Shown here: piece by piece, positions 1 to 11,200 of the stretch
Position numbering within the stretch: the stretch's first letter is position 1
How the letters are laid out: each line of letters begins with the position of its first letter
Assembly (NCBI GenBank): GCA_021732525.1
Contig: JAKFUU010000006.1
Span: 1 to 64,000 of the forward strand
Direction: 5' to 3'
Length of the DNA: 64,000 bases
From: Sphingomonadaceae bacterium
Lineage (GTDB): Bacteria > Pseudomonadota > Alphaproteobacteria > Sphingomonadales > Sphingomonadaceae
Notes under the pieces: generated by a model
Databases searched by the model: none
Seen by the model: the letters and a program-made list of their open reading frames with translations, nothing else
Told to the model about the DNA's origin: nothing
Program-made: the position numbers and the translations under genes

Positions 1-2846
1 CTTACACGGTAGCGGGCGGGACGCAGGGCAATGTGGGTGCGGCGCTGGATGCGCTGGATGATGCAAATACGCTGGCGAATAATGGTCTTGCTGCGGCGAT
101 TGGCGGCGGCGCAGCGGTTGGTGCGGGCGGTGCAGTCACCGCGCCGACGATTGATGTAAACGGCACGAGTTTCACCAACCTAACCGATGCGATTGAAGCG
201 GCGGGCGCAGGCTTTAACCTGACCACGGCGGCGACCGGAACCGGCGTTGCCAACGGCACGAGCGTTGCAAGCATCGGCGCGGGCGAGACGGTGACGCTCA
301 CCGCAGGCAATAATATCACCACCACGCAGATTGGTAATGAAACGCAAATTGCGCTCAGCAGCAACCTGACGGGTATCGATAGCCTTGCCATCACCGGCGG
401 GCCAACGATTAACGGCACTGGCATTAGCTTGGCGGCAGGCGATAGCTTTGATGCGGGCGGCAATGTGCTCTCCAACGTGGGCGCAGGCTCGACCGCAGCG
501 GGTTCGACCGATGCGATCAACGGTGGACAGCTTAACACGGGTCTCACCAGCGTGGCGACGAACCTGGGCGGCGGGGCGGCTTATGATCCCGCCACCGGCA
601 TAGTCACCGCGCCAAGCTATACGGTGCAGGGCAGCACCTTTAACAATGTCGGCGATGCCTTTGGCGGCGTGAATAGCGCGCTGACCAATCTTACCAACGG
701 CACTTCGGGCCTTGTCCAACAAGCGGGCGGTGCGCCGTCTGCGGGTCAGATCACCGTCGGCGCAGCCACCGGCGGCACATCGCTCAGCGTGGCGGGCACC
801 GATGGCAATCGCACGGTCACCGGCGTTGCGGCGGGCGCTTTGACCGCAACATCGGTCGATGCCGTGAATGGCGGGCAAGTGAACGCGCTTGCGGCCTCCA
901 CGGCGGCGGCAATCGGCGGCGGATCGGTATTTGATCCGGCAACGGGGGAGCTGACCGCGCCTGCGATTACGGTTGGCGGGGTGGCTTTCAACAATGTAAC
1001 CGATGCGATCGAGGCTGAAGCCGACCGCACCGACGAAGGGCTTGGCGATGTTGCTGCGGCATTGGGCGGCGGGGCAAGTTATGATCCGGCAACCGGTAAT
1101 ATTACCGGACCAAGCTATGTGCTTGGCGGCAGCAGCTTCAATAATGTTGGCTCTGCTTTGAGCGCGCTTGCCAACGGCGGATTGGGTCCGGTGCAATATG
1201 CCGATGCCGCGACGCCGACCGCACCCAACGGCGGCACGCCCACCAATAACCTCACATTGGTGGGTGCGGCAGCGGGGCCGGTCACGCTCGACAATGTCGC
1301 GGCGGGATCAACCGCAGCGGGTTCAACGCAGGCGGTGAATGGCGGACAACTGAATGCTGCGCAAACATCGGTGGCGAGCAATTTTGGCGGCGGATCGGCT
1401 TATGATCCCGTCACCCGCACCGTCACGGCGCCAAGCTATACCGTGCAAGGAGCAACATCAAACAATGTCGGCGCGGCCTTGAGCAGCATCGACAGCGCGG
1501 TTACCAACTTGACCAACGGCACTTCGGGTCTGGTGCAGCAAGTTGGCGGCGCACCGGGCGCGGGTCAGGTCACCGTGGGCGCGGGAACCGGCGGCACATC
1601 GCTCAGCGTTGCGGGCACCGATGGCAACCGCACGGTTACCGGCGTTGCGGCAGGATCGCTGGGTGCGACATCGGTGGATGCTGTGAATGGATCACAGGTG
1701 AACACCGCGCTGGGATCGGTGGCGAGCGCGCTTGGCGGCGGGTCAATCTTTGACCCGGCAACGGGCGCGATCACCAACCCGGCCTATAATGTCGCGGGCG
1801 GCACGCAAACTACGGTTGGCGGCGCGCTATCGGCGCTCGATGCCGGGCTGGCCAGCACCAACAGCACGGTGAATAATCTTGCCAACGGCACGGCCGGCCT
1901 GGTCCGTCAGGTTGGCGGCGCGCCGGGCGCGGGCGAAATTACCGTCGCCGCAGAAACCGGCGGCACGACGGTGAATGTGGCTGGAACGGCGGGCGCGCGG
2001 CGGGTTACCGGCGTTGCGAATGGCGCGGTAACGGCCACGTCAACCGACGCGGTGAACGGCGGCCAGTTGGCGGCGGTTCGCGATGCCGCAGCTACGGTAA
2101 CATCAGCCCTCGGCGCGAGCGTTGCGGCGGGATTGGGCGGCGGTTCCGCCTTTAATCCGGCGACCGGGCAAGTCAGCGCCCCCGCCTATAATGTCGGCGG
2201 CGTGGCTTATGGCAATGTCGGGGCGGCGCTGGGTGCGACCAACGCCTTGGCGGTGCAATATGTCGCCAACAGCAATGGTCAGCCAACCAACGCGGTTCGT
2301 CTCGGCGCGCCGGGCAGTAGCGGGCCGGCCAGCCTGACCAATGTTGCGGCCGGCGCGGTGACCGCGACATCGACCGACGCGGTAAATGGCGGCCAGCTAT
2401 TCACCGTGCAGCAAACGGCCAATGGCGCATTGCAACGCACCGGCGGCACCTTGTCGGGCAATCTTAATCTGGGCGGTAACCGGATTACCGGCCTTGCGGC
2501 CCCGGTGGATGCCAGTGACGCGGCAACGCGGGGATATGTTGACAATTTGCAATCGCAAAATGTCAATAATTTCAATCTGCTCACCAGCGGCCTCAACGCG
2601 GCCTTCAACGAAATTGAAGAGGCCAGTCAGGGCACGGCGCTTGCCATCGCATTGGGCGGCGGGTTCCTGTCGGATGATAAGGATTTCTCGCTGTGGGGGG
2701 CATGGGGCAACTATAATGGTTACAATGCGGCGGCATTGCAAACCTATATCCGCCTGACCGACGATGCCTATATCAACGCCGGCGTAAGCTATGGCTTTGA
2801 AGAACAATTGGTCGGAACCCGAGTAGGTTTTGGTATTCAGTTTTAA
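1..2846 (+). CDS. Trimeric autotransporter adhesin (YadA-like), 3' part, 5' end outside window
   Basis: The reading frame is open from the window edge, so this is the C-terminal part of a larger outer-membrane adhesin. It is a Gly/Ala/Thr/Asn-rich stalk built from repeated head/neck motifs (VDAVNGGQ, STDAVNGGQL and variants, 'GGGSAYDPATG' blocks) typical of Hep_Hag/YadA stalk repeats. The last ~125 residues hold a neck (NRITGLAAPVDASDAATRGY), a short coiled-coil-like stretch and a membrane anchor ending in Phe (VGFGIQF), as expected for the trimeric beta-barrel that self-translocates the passenger. Three long repeat modules are still similar at the DNA level. Family knowledge: surface adhesion or autoagglutination; the ligand cannot be predicted. 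The internal GTG at 33 is not a real start, because in-frame repeat sequence continues upstream of it. Confidence 0.92.
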   Translation, partial: YTVAGGTQGNVGAALDALDDANTLANNGLAAAIGGGAAVGAGGAVTAPTIDVNGTSFTNLTDAIEAAGAGFNLTTAATGTGVANGTSVASIGAGETVTLTAGNNITTTQIGNETQIALSSNLTGIDSLAITGGPTINGTGISLAAGDSFDAGGNVLSNVGAGSTAAGSTDAINGGQLNTGLTSVATNLGGGAAYDPATGIVTAPSYTVQGSTFNNVGDAFGGVNSALTNLTNGTSGLVQQAGGAPSAGQITVGAATGGTSLSVAGTDGNRTVTGVAAGALTATSVDAVNGGQVNALAASTAAAIGGGSVFDPATGELTAPAITVGGVAFNNVTDAIEAEADRTDEGLGDVAAALGGGASYDPATGNITGPSYVLGGSSFNNVGSALSALANGGLGPVQYADAATPTAPNGGTPTNNLTLVGAAAGPVTLDNVAAGSTAAGSTQAVNGGQLNAAQTSVASNFGGGSAYDPVTRTVTAPSYTVQGATSNNVGAALSSIDSAVTNLTNGTSGLVQQVGGAPGAGQVTVGAGTGGTSLSVAGTDGNRTVTGVAAGSLGATSVDAVNGSQVNTALGSVASALGGGSIFDPATGAITNPAYNVAGGTQTTVGGALSALDAGLASTNSTVNNLANGTAGLVRQVGGAPGAGEITVAAETGGTTVNVAGTAGARRVTGVANGAVTATSTDAVNGGQLAAVRDAAATVTSALGASVAAGLGGGSAFNPATGQVSAPAYNVGGVAYGNVGAALGATNALAVQYVANSNGQPTNAVRLGAPGSSGPASLTNVAAGAVTATSTDAVNGGQLFTVQQTANGALQRTGGTLSGNLNLGGNRITGLAAPVDASDAATRGYVDNLQSQNVNNFNLLTSGLNAAFNEIEEASQGTALAIALGGGFLSDDKDFSLWGAWGNYNGYNAAALQTYIRLTDDAYINAGVSYGFEEQLVGTRVGFGIQF

Positions 2847-2863
2847 AGGCTTGATTCAAATTG

Positions 2864-2902
2864 GGGCGTGGATGCGGAAAGAACCTGTTCCCACGCCCTT
2901 TT
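2864..2902 (+). terminator. Rho-independent terminator after the adhesin gene
   Basis: GGGCGTGG (2864-2871) pairs with CCACGCCC (2891-2898), an 8-bp GC-rich stem followed directly by TTTT. It sits 17 bases after the adhesin stop codon and before the SD of the next gene. The loop of 19 bases is long, which lowers certainty. Confidence 0.55.
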
Positions 2903-2919
2903 GAAACAGGAGATAAACT

Positions 2920-3555
2920 ATGTCGATGATGAAAAAAGCTATGATTTTGCCGTTGCTGTCCGCCGCAATTTTAAGCGCGAATGGCCCTGTAATGGCGGCG
3001 GGTAAAAATTTGGGGGCAGCGGCAATCCCGCAGCAACAGGCGCGCGAGCTATCGCTGGCGTTTCAACAACGCGGCACAGCAGCGCCTGCTCCGGTCGCAC
3101 CTGCGCCGCAAAGGCAGATTCAACTTCCCCCGCCCGAAGCAATGATCATCATGATCCGGGCGTCCTTAGTGGCGTTGAGTCAGGCGAATGTAACCAATAA
3201 TTATTCGGTGCTCAGCCAGCTGGGATCGAATGATTTCCGGCAAACCAACACGCCTGAGCGATTATCCCAAGTTTTTGCTTCATTTCGGACTAATAACATC
3301 GATCTGGCGCCGGTGGTCTTTGTAACGCCGCGGCTTAGCCAGCAGCCCCGGATTGAAAATGGCAAGCTGCGTATGGTGGGCAATTTCCCAACCCAGCCAA
3401 TGCAGGTCGATTTCGACCTGCAATTTGAACCATCGGGCGGCATTTGGAAGTTATACGGCATTGCGGTCAATCTGACGCCGGGGCAGACGGTCGCGCAAAC
3501 CGCCCCGCAGCCACAATTTGTTCCCGGTCAAGGCGGGCAGCCGCAAAACCGATAA
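2920..3555 (+). CDS. Exported protein of unknown function, 211 aa
   Basis: A signal peptide is clear: MSMMKKAMILP, a hydrophobic core to about residue 22 and an AxA-type site (VMAA), so the product should be periplasmic or secreted. A Pro/Ala/Gln-rich stretch follows (residues ~55-72), then a globular part (~75-190) containing 'SNDFRQTNTPERLSQVFASFR' split across a conserved-looking segment and a C-terminal region with 'GGIWKLYGIAVNL', resembling small NTF2/DUF-type secreted proteins that measure 'free' substrate in a beta-sheet pocket; this fold guess is inference only. The tail is Pro/Gln/Gly-rich. A good SD (AGGAGA) lies 7 bases before the ATG. It lies downstream of the adhesin terminator and may assist adhesin biogenesis, but nothing in the sequence proves that. 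Confidence 0.8.
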   Translation: MSMMKKAMILPLLSAAILSANGPVMAAGKNLGAAAIPQQQARELSLAFQQRGTAAPAPVAPAPQRQIQLPPPEAMIIMIRASLVALSQANVTNNYSVLSQLGSNDFRQTNTPERLSQVFASFRTNNIDLAPVVFVTPRLSQQPRIENGKLRMVGNFPTQPMQVDFDLQFEPSGGIWKLYGIAVNLTPGQTVAQTAPQPQFVPGQGGQPQNR

Positions 3556-3596
3556 GATTTTCGCGAGTAAGATTTTCACCGGGAGGTCTCCACTGG

Positions 3597-3632
3597 AGCG
3601 AGCAGCTTTTTGGCGCTGCTCGCTTCTTTTTT
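3597..3632 (+). terminator. Strong Rho-independent terminator before rpoB
   Basis: A perfect 10-bp stem, AGCGAGCAGC (3597-3606) with GCTGCTCGCT (3615-3624), an 8-base loop and a T-rich tail (TTCTTTTTT). It ends transcription of the exported-protein gene 330 bases before rpoB, so rpoBC needs its own promoter. Confidence 0.8.
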
Positions 3633-3690
3633 GGAAGAAAAAAGGATCAACAATGGCCCTGTAAGCTTGATCATTATAGCCAAGGGTGAT

Positions 3691-3719
3691 TTGACATTCA
3701 TCCGATTGCGGCTTATGAG
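3691..3719 (+). promoter_or_regulatory. Candidate sigma-70-type promoter for rpoBC
   Basis: TTGACA (3691-3696), a 17-base spacer, then TATGAG (3714-3719). It would give an rpoB leader of about 200 bases. The rest of the 3556-3926 stretch holds the terminator at 3597 and no gene I can support; small open frames there lack a family match and a good SD. Confidence 0.45.
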
Positions 3720-3926
3720 CCAGCCAGCCGTGAAATCTTCGGAACAGACCTTGCCGTCGCGCAGCGGGGTTTACGCATTGAAGAATAATGGTTTTACCGA
3801 CGCGAAAGACTGTGTAATCTGCTCCGGCAATCGAAAGATTCGGCGGCGGCGGATTTTGCGGCTTTTTGTCGGTATCTTTATGCGCTTCGACATGAATGAT
3901 ATTAGACCGAGGCTTCGATAATTTCC

Positions 3927-6900
3927 ATGGCATCCAAAGTAGCTCCTAAAAGCATCGCGCTCACCGCACGCAAGCGCCGTATCCGCAAAATTTTTGGCAA
4001 TATTCACGAAGTGATCGATATGCCGAACCTGATCGAAGTTCAGCGCGAAAGCTATGATGAATTTTTGCGTTCTGATCCCTCGCGCGGCTATGTTTCGGGG
4101 CTTGAAAAAACCTTGCGCAGTGTTTTTCCGGTGCGCGATTTTGCGGGCACTTCGGAGCTTGATTTCGTCAATTACGAGCTGGAAGATCCCAAATATGATG
4201 TCGAGGAATGCCGTCAACGCGGCATTACTTATGCGGCGCAGATGAAGGTCACCTTGCGGCTGATCGTGTTTGAAGTTGATCCCGATACCGAGGCGCGCAG
4301 CGTGCTCGATATTAAGGAGCAGGATGTCTATATGGGCGATATGCCGCTGATGACGCATAACGGCACTTTCTTCATCAATGGCACCGAGCGCGTTATCGTG
4401 TCCCAGATGCACCGTTCGCCGGGCGTTTTGTTCGATCATGATCGCGGCAAAACCCATGCATCGGGCAAATATCTGTTTGCCGCCCGCGTCATTCCTTATC
4501 GCGGATCGTGGCTGGATTTTGAATTTGATGCCAAAGATATCGTCAATGTCCGTATCGACCGCAAACGCAAATTGCCGGTCACGACGCTGCTTTATGCGCT
4601 GGGCATGAATGACGAAGATATCCTGAATCATTTCTATAACCGGGTGGCTTTTGAACGCGCCAAAGATGGCTGGAAAATTCCTTTCAATGCCGAACAATGG
4701 CGCGCATCGAAGCCTTTATTTGACCTGGTTGACGCCGCATCGGGCGAAGTGGTGTTTCCGGCGGGGCAGAAAATAACCCCGCGCGGCGCGAATAAGGCGG
4801 TCAAGGATGGCCTGACATCGCTATTGATCCCGACCGAGGAGATTTTTGGCCGCTATAGCGCTTTTGATCTGATCAACGAAAAAACGGGCCAGATTTATAT
4901 CGAAGCCGGCGACGAGGTGACGGCGGAAAATCTAGACCTTATTGATAAGGCGGGGGTCGACAGCCTGGAGCTGCTCGATATCGACCATATCATCACCGGC
5001 GCTTGGATCCGCAATACTTTGAAAGCCGATAAGGCGGAAAATCGTGACATGGGTCTGGATGCGATTTACCGCGTGATGCGCCCCGGTGAGCCGCCCACCC
5101 GCGAAACCGCTGAGGCCTTGTTTGCGGGCCTGTTCTTTGATGCTGAGCGTTATGATTTGTCGGCGGTGGGCCGGGTGAAGCTGAATATGCGGCTCGAACT
5201 CGATGCCGCCGACGATCAAACCACTTTGCGCAACGAAGATATCCTTGCGGTGGTCAAGGAACTAGTCAATCTGAAAGACGGTAAGGGCGATATTGACGAT
5301 ATCGACAATCTCGGCAACCGCCGCGTGCGTTCGGTGGGTGAATTGCTGGAAAATCAATATCGCGTCGGCCTGCTGCGGATGGAGCGAGCGGTCAAGGAAC
5401 GGATGAGCAGCGTCGATGTTTCCACCGTCATGCCCAATGATTTGATCAATGCTAAGCCAGCGGTTGCCGCAGTGCGCGAGTTTTTTGGCTCGTCGCAATT
5501 GTCGCAATTTATGGATCAAACCAACCCACTGTCCGAAGTGACGCATAAACGCCGCGTTTCGGCGCTTGGCCCAGGCGGTTTGACCCGCGAACGTGCGGGC
5601 TTTGAAGTGCGCGACGTTCACCCAACCCATTATGGCCGGATCTGCCCGATTGAAACGCCCGAAGGCCCGAATATTGGCCTGATCAATTCGCTGTCTTCTT
5701 TCAGCCGCGTCAATAAATATGGTTTCATCGAAACGCCTTACCGCGTGGTGAAAGACAGCAAAGTCACCGACGAAGTGCTGTATCTCTCCGCGATGGAAGA
5801 GCAGAAACATACGGTGGCGCAGGCCAATGCCGAGGTGGACGCGAATGGCGTTTTAACCGAAGATTTAATCTCGGCGCGCGCTTCAGGCGAATTTTTGATG
5901 GCCCCGCGCGAACAGATCACGCTGATGGATGTTTCGCCCAAGCAGCTGGTTTCGGTGGCGGCGTCGCTGATCCCCTTCTTGGAAAATGATGACGCGAACC
6001 GGGCGTTGATGGGTTCGAATATGCAGCGTCAGGCCGTGCCTTTGCTGCGCGCCGAAGCGCCATTTGTCGGCACTGGCATGGAAGAAACCGTGGCGCGCGA
6101 TTCGGGCGCGGCAATTGCGGCGCGCCGTTCGGGCATCGTCGATCAGGTTGACGCAACCCGCATCGTTATCCGCGTGACCGGCGAAGTGGAAGCCGGCAAA
6201 TCGGGCGTCGATATTTATACGCTGCAAAAATTCCAACGGTCGAACCAAAATACCTGCATCAACCAAAAACCGCTGGTAAAGGTGGGTGAGGAGGTTGTCG
6301 CGGGCGATATCATCGCCGATGGTCCATCGACGCAGCTTGGCGAATTGGCATTGGGCAAAAACAGCCTCGTCGCCTTCATGCCTTGGAATGGGTATAATTA
6401 TGAAGATTCGATATTGATCAGCGAGCGGATCGTGAAAGACGATGTCTTTTCCTCGATCCATATTGACGAATTTGAGGTGATGGCGCGCGATACCAAGCTT
6501 GGCCCCGAAGACATCACCCGCGATATCCCCAATGTGGGCGAAGAGGCGCTGCGCAGCTTGGATGAGGCGGGCATCGTCTATATCGGCGCGGAGGTGCATC
6601 CGGGCGACATTTTGGTTGGCAAGATCACGCCCAAGGGTGAAAGCCCGATGACGCCCGAAGAAAAGCTGCTGCGGGCGATTTTTGGCGAAAAAGCATCGGA
6701 TGTGCGTGACAGTTCGCTGCGGCTGCCGCCCGGTGTGGCTGGCACGGTTGTTGAGGTGCGCGTGTTTAACCGCCACGGCATCGACAAGGATGAGCGCGCC
6801 ATGGCGATTGAGCGCGAAGAGATTGAACGGCTGGCCAAGGACCGGGAGGACGAAAGGTCGATCCTAAACCGGGCCACCTACAACCGTCTGCGCGATATGT

Positions 6901-8099
6901 TGCTCACGCAGACGATTGCGTCGGCACCCAAGCCGCTGAAGAAGGGTGATGTTGTCAGCGAGGCAAATCTTGCCGAGCTGGAGCGCCATGAATGGTGGAA
7001 AATCGCGGTTGCCGATGACAAGGCGCAGGGCGATTTGGAAGCGGTGAAAACGCAATATGACGAGGCGGTCAAGCTGATCGTGGAGAAATTTGAGGATCGC
7101 CGCGAAAAATTGGAGCGCGGCGATGAAATGGCACCGGGCGTGCTTAAAATGGTCAAGGTTTTCGTTGCGGTGAAGCGCAAGCTGCAACCCGGCGACAAAA
7201 TGGCGGGCCGGCATGGCAATAAGGGTGTGATTTCGCGCATCCTTCCCGAAGAAGATATGCCCTTCCTCGAAGACGGCACGCCCGTCGATATCGTGCTCAA
7301 TCCGCTTGGCGTGCCAAGCCGGATGAATGTGGGTCAGATTTTTGAAACCCATCTGGGCTGGGCCGCGCGCGGGCTGGGCAAGAATATTCAGGCGGCTTTG
7401 GAAGATTGGCACCATGCCAATCCGAACCCCGAAGCCGGCGCCCCGCCGCAGGCGATCCGCGAACAAATGATCCGCGCTTATGGCGAGAATTACGCAGGGG
7501 ATGTCAACGGGCGCAGCGATGCCGAAATTATCGAAATGGCGGGGCATTTGATCGATGGCGTTCCCATGGGCACTCCGGTGTTTGACGGTGCGCGCGAAGC
7601 CGATGTAACCGCGATGTTGGAGCTGGCGGGTCTCGATAAATCGGGCCAAAGCGATCTGTTTGATGGCCGCACCGGCGAAAAATTCGACCGCAAGGTGACG
7701 GTGGGCTACATTTACATGCTCAAACTGCATCACCTTGTGGACGACAAAATCCATGCCCGCTCGATCGGCCCCTATTCGCTCGTGACGCAGCAACCGCTGG
7801 GCGGCAAGGCGCAATTTGGCGGTCAACGTTTCGGCGAAATGGAGGTTTGGGCGCTGCAAGCTTATGGCGCGGCTTATACCTTACAAGAAATGCTCACCGT
7901 CAAATCGGATGACGTGATCGGCCGGACCAAGGTTTATGAAAGCATCGTCAAGGGCGATGACAGTTTCGAAACCGGCATCCCCGAAAGCTTCAACGTTCTG
8001 GTCAAGGAAATGCGTTCGCTGGGCCTTAACATCGCCCTGAAATCATTCGACGAGATCGACGATAGCGATGGCGAAGATTTGGCTGAAGCGGCGGAGTGA
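3927..8099 (+). CDS. rpoB: DNA-directed RNA polymerase subunit beta
   Basis: RpoB forms the catalytic core of RNA polymerase together with RpoC. The 1390-aa length fits alphaproteobacteria. Visible hallmarks: the N-terminal lobe ([20 protein letters not shown]), the rifampicin pocket around residues 519-560 ([16 protein letters not shown], then [20 protein letters not shown]), [19 protein letters not shown] after it, and the active-site basic motif [13 protein letters not shown] near residue 1088. The rif-region residues match the usual sensitive consensus as far as I can read it. The ATG start is in the expected place. The gene is followed by a 133-base spacer and rpoC. Odd context: the usual rplJ-rplL neighbours are replaced upstream by an adhesin and an exported-protein gene. 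Confidence 0.99.
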   Translation: MASKVAPKSIALTARKRRIRKIFGNIHEVIDMPNLIEVQRESYDEFLRSDPSRGYVSGLEKTLRSVFPVRDFAGTSELDFVNYELEDPKYDVEECRQRGITYAAQMKVTLRLIVFEVDPDTEARSVLDIKEQDVYMGDMPLMTHNGTFFINGTERVIVSQMHRSPGVLFDHDRGKTHASGKYLFAARVIPYRGSWLDFEFDAKDIVNVRIDRKRKLPVTTLLYALGMNDEDILNHFYNRVAFERAKDGWKIPFNAEQWRASKPLFDLVDAASGEVVFPAGQKITPRGANKAVKDGLTSLLIPTEEIFGRYSAFDLINEKTGQIYIEAGDEVTAENLDLIDKAGVDSLELLDIDHIITGAWIRNTLKADKAENRDMGLDAIYRVMRPGEPPTRETAEALFAGLFFDAERYDLSAVGRVKLNMRLELDAADDQTTLRNEDILAVVKELVNLKDGKGDIDDIDNLGNRRVRSVGELLENQYRVGLLRMERAVKERMSSVDVSTVMPNDLINAKPAVAAVREFFGSSQLSQFMDQTNPLSEVTHKRRVSALGPGGLTRERAGFEVRDVHPTHYGRICPIETPEGPNIGLINSLSSFSRVNKYGFIETPYRVVKDSKVTDEVLYLSAMEEQKHTVAQANAEVDANGVLTEDLISARASGEFLMAPREQITLMDVSPKQLVSVAASLIPFLENDDANRALMGSNMQRQAVPLLRAEAPFVGTGMEETVARDSGAAIAARRSGIVDQVDATRIVIRVTGEVEAGKSGVDIYTLQKFQRSNQNTCINQKPLVKVGEEVVAGDIIADGPSTQLGELALGKNSLVAFMPWNGYNYEDSILISERIVKDDVFSSIHIDEFEVMARDTKLGPEDITRDIPNVGEEALRSLDEAGIVYIGAEVHPGDILVGKITPKGESPMTPEEKLLRAIFGEKASDVRDSSLRLPPGVAGTVVEVRVFNRHGIDKDERAMAIEREEIERLAKDREDERSILNRATYNRLRDMLLTQTIASAPKPLKKGDVVSEANLAELERHEWWKIAVADDKAQGDLEAVKTQYDEAVKLIVEKFEDRREKLERGDEMAPGVLKMVKVFVAVKRKLQPGDKMAGRHGNKGVISRILPEEDMPFLEDGTPVDIVLNPLGVPSRMNVGQIFETHLGWAARGLGKNIQAALEDWHHANPNPEAGAPPQAIREQMIRAYGENYAGDVNGRSDAEIIEMAGHLIDGVPMGTPVFDGAREADVTAMLELAGLDKSGQSDLFDGRTGEKFDRKVTVGYIYMLKLHHLVDDKIHARSIGPYSLVTQQPLGGKAQFGGQRFGEMEVWALQAYGAAYTLQEMLTVKSDDVIGRTKVYESIVKGDDSFETGIPESFNVLVKEMRSLGLNIALKSFDEIDDSDGEDLAEAAE

Positions 8100-8176
8100 G
8101 GAGAGCATTAAGCCCCCCTTTTTTGGGAGAGTGAAGCCTAACAGCCACTCACTCCCTCCGCAGATTAAAAATTTAT

Positions 8177-8218
8177 AGCCCCCACCCCAAACCCCTTCCC
8201 TGAAGGGGAGGGGCTTCG
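8177..8218. repeat. REP-like GC-rich palindrome in the rpoB-rpoC spacer
   Basis: CCCCTT (8192-8197) pairs with AAGGGG (8203-8208), nested in a longer C-rich to G-rich inverted arrangement (GCCCCCACCCC ... GGGGAGGGGC). There is no T-tract, so it is not a normal terminator. It resembles short intergenic repeats scattered in sphingomonad genomes, and may be an RNA stability or processing element between the two subunits. Confidence 0.5.
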
Positions 8219-8232
8219 GAAGGACCGAGAAA

Positions 8233-11200
8233 ATGAACGAACTTTCAAAATTCAGCAACCCCGTCGCCAAGGTCGAAACTTTCGATCAGATTCAGATTGG
8301 TATCGCCAGCCCCGAAAAAATCCGTAGCTGGTCGTTTGGCGAGATTAAGAAGCCTGAAACGATCAACTACCGCACCTTCAAACCGGAGCGTGACGGCCTT
8401 TTCTGCGCGCGCATTTTTGGCCCGGTGAAAGATTATGAATGCCTGTGCGGCAAATATAAGCGGATGAAATATAAGGGCGTCGTCTGCGAAAAATGCGGCG
8501 TCGAAGTAACCGTCACCAAGGTGCGCCGGGAACGGATGGGGCATATTGAGCTGGCCGCGCCGGTGGCGCATATCTGGTTCTTAAAATCGCTGCCATCGCG
8601 CATCGGTTTGCTGCTCGATATGCAGCTCAAACTGCTCGAGCGGGTGCTTTATTTTGAAAATTACATTGTTACCGAACCGGGCCTGACCGCGCTCGAAAAA
8701 TTTCAACTGCTCACCGAAGATGAATTGCTCGACGCGCAGGATGAATATGGCGAAGACGCCTTTACCGCCACGATCGGTGCCGAAGCCGTCAAACAGATGC
8801 TGATGGATCTCGACCTGCAGCAAGAGCGCGATGATTTGATGACCGAACTGGCCGAAACCAAATCGACATTGAAACCCAAAAAAATCATCAAACGGTTGAA
8901 GGTGGTCGAAAGCTTCATCGATTCGGGCAACAAACCCGAATGGATGATTTTGGATGTGATTCCGGTGATCCCGCCCGAATTGCGCCCGCTGGTACCGCTC
9001 GATGGCGGCCGTTTTGCAACATCGGATTTGAACGATCTTTATCGCCGCGTGATCAACCGCAACAACCGTTTGAAGCGCTTGATCGAATTGCGCGCACCGG
9101 ACATTATCGTTCGCAACGAAAAGCGGATGTTACAAGAATCGGTTGACGCCTTGTTTGACAATGGCCGCCGCGGCCGCACCATTACCGGCGCGAATAAACG
9201 CCCGCTGAAATCTTTGTCCGATATGCTGAAGGGCAAGCAAGGCCGTTTTCGCCAAAACCTTCTTGGCAAGCGCGTCGATTATTCCGGCCGCAGCGTGATT
9301 GTGACCGGTCCTGAACTCAAGCTGCATCAATGCGGCCTGCCGAAAAAAATGGCGCTCGAATTATTCAAGCCCTTCATCTATTCGCGGCTCGACGCGAAGG
9401 GTCTGTCGATGACGCTGAAGCAAGCGAAGAAGTGGGTCGAGAAAGAGCGTAAGGAGGTTTGGGATATCCTCGATGAGGTGATCCGCGAACATCCCGTCAT
9501 GCTCAACCGCGCGCCGACGCTCCACCGTTTGGGCATACAGGCGTTTGAGCCTGTCCTGATCGAGGGCAAGGCGATCCAATTGCACCCGCTCGTCTGTTCG
9601 GCATTCAACGCGGATTTTGACGGTGACCAAATGGCGGTGCATGTGCCATTGTCGCTGGAGGCACAGCTTGAAGCCCGCGTTCTGATGATGTCGACCAACA
9701 ATATCCTCTCGCCTGCCAATGGCAAACCGATTATCGTTCCGTCGCAGGACATGATATTGGGCCTTTATTATCTGTCGATGGACCGGGTGGGTGAACCGGG
9801 CGAAGGCATGCTCATGTCCGACATTGCCGAGGTGCATCAGGCGCTGGAGATTGGCGCGGTGACGCTGCATTCGAAAATCATCGCGCGCGTCCCGCAAACC
9901 GGCGAAGATAGCGTGGAGCGGATGGTGCGTTTCGAAACCACGCCGGGCCGGATGTTGCTGGGCGAATGCCTGCCGAAAAGCCACAAGGTGCCCTTTGATG
10001 TTGTCAACCGCCTGCTCACCAAAAAAGAGGTCGGCGATGTGATCGATCAGGTTTATCGCCACACGGGGCAGAAAGATACGGTGCTGTTCGCCGATGCGAT
10101 CATGACCCTGGGTTTCCGCCATGCGTTCAAGGCGGGGATTTCCTTTGGTAAGGATGATATGATCATTCCTGAAGAAAAAGAAGGAATGGTGGCCGATACC
10201 AAAGCGGTCGTTGCCGATTTTGAACAGCAATATCAGGACGGCCTGATCACACAGCAGGAAAAATACAACAAAGTTATCGACGCTTGGTCGGGCTGTGGTG
10301 ACCGGGTGGCCGCCGCCATGATGGATAAGATTAAATCCGCCGCGATTGACGAAAATGGCCGTCAGGCGCAGCCCAACTCGATCTATATGATGAGCCATTC
10401 GGGCGCGCGCGGCAGCCCGGCCCAAATGAAGCAGCTTGCTGGGATGCGCGGGTTGATGGCGAAACCGTCGGGCGAGATTATCGAAACGCCGATCATCTCA
10501 AACTTTAAGGAAGGCTTGACCGTTCTGGAATATTTCAACTCGACCCACGGCGCGCGTAAGGGCCTGGCCGATACCGCGCTGAAAACCGCGAACTCAGGCT
10601 ATTTGACTCGCCGATTGGTGGATGTGTCGCAAGATTGCACGATTGTCGAGGAAGATTGCGGGACGCAGCGCGCGCTGGAAATGCGCTCGATCGTGCAGGG
10701 CGGATCGACCATCGCCTCGCTGGCCGAGCGCGTTTTGGGCCGGACGACGGCGGAAGATATCGTCGATGCCGATGGCAAGGTGATGTTCCCCGCAGGCACC
10801 TTACTCGACGAGCCGATGGTGGCCGCGATGGAGGAAACCGGGCTGCAAGCGCTGAAAATCCGCTCGCCGCTGGTTTGCGAATCCAAGGTGGGCGTTTGCG
10901 GCACATGCTATGGCCGCGATCTGGCGCGCGGAACGCCGGTGAATATCGGTGAAGCGGTGGGCGTTATCGCCGCACAATCGATTGGCGAGCCGGGCACGCA
11001 GCTGACCATGCGGACATTCCACATTGGCGGTGCGGCGACGTTGAATGAACAATCGAACTTGGAGGCTTCATCGGCGGGTAAGATCAAATATCGCGATTTG
11101 CCGGTGATTGTCGATAAGCGGAACCGCCGCTTGGCGATGGCGCGCAGCGGGGAGATTATTATCCTCGATAAAGAAGGACGGGAGCTGGAAATCCACCGTC

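Noticed and set aside
180-1196. Long antisense frame in the adhesin
   Set aside because: Explained by the repetitive GC-rich stalk; no motifs.
3610-3921. Plus-strand small ORF before rpoB
   Set aside because: Begins inside the terminator stem and lacks a ribosome-binding site.
3451-3933. Minus-strand open frame in the rpoB leader
   Set aside because: Runs across the terminator and has no SD, no family match and codon use unlike the genes; likely chance.
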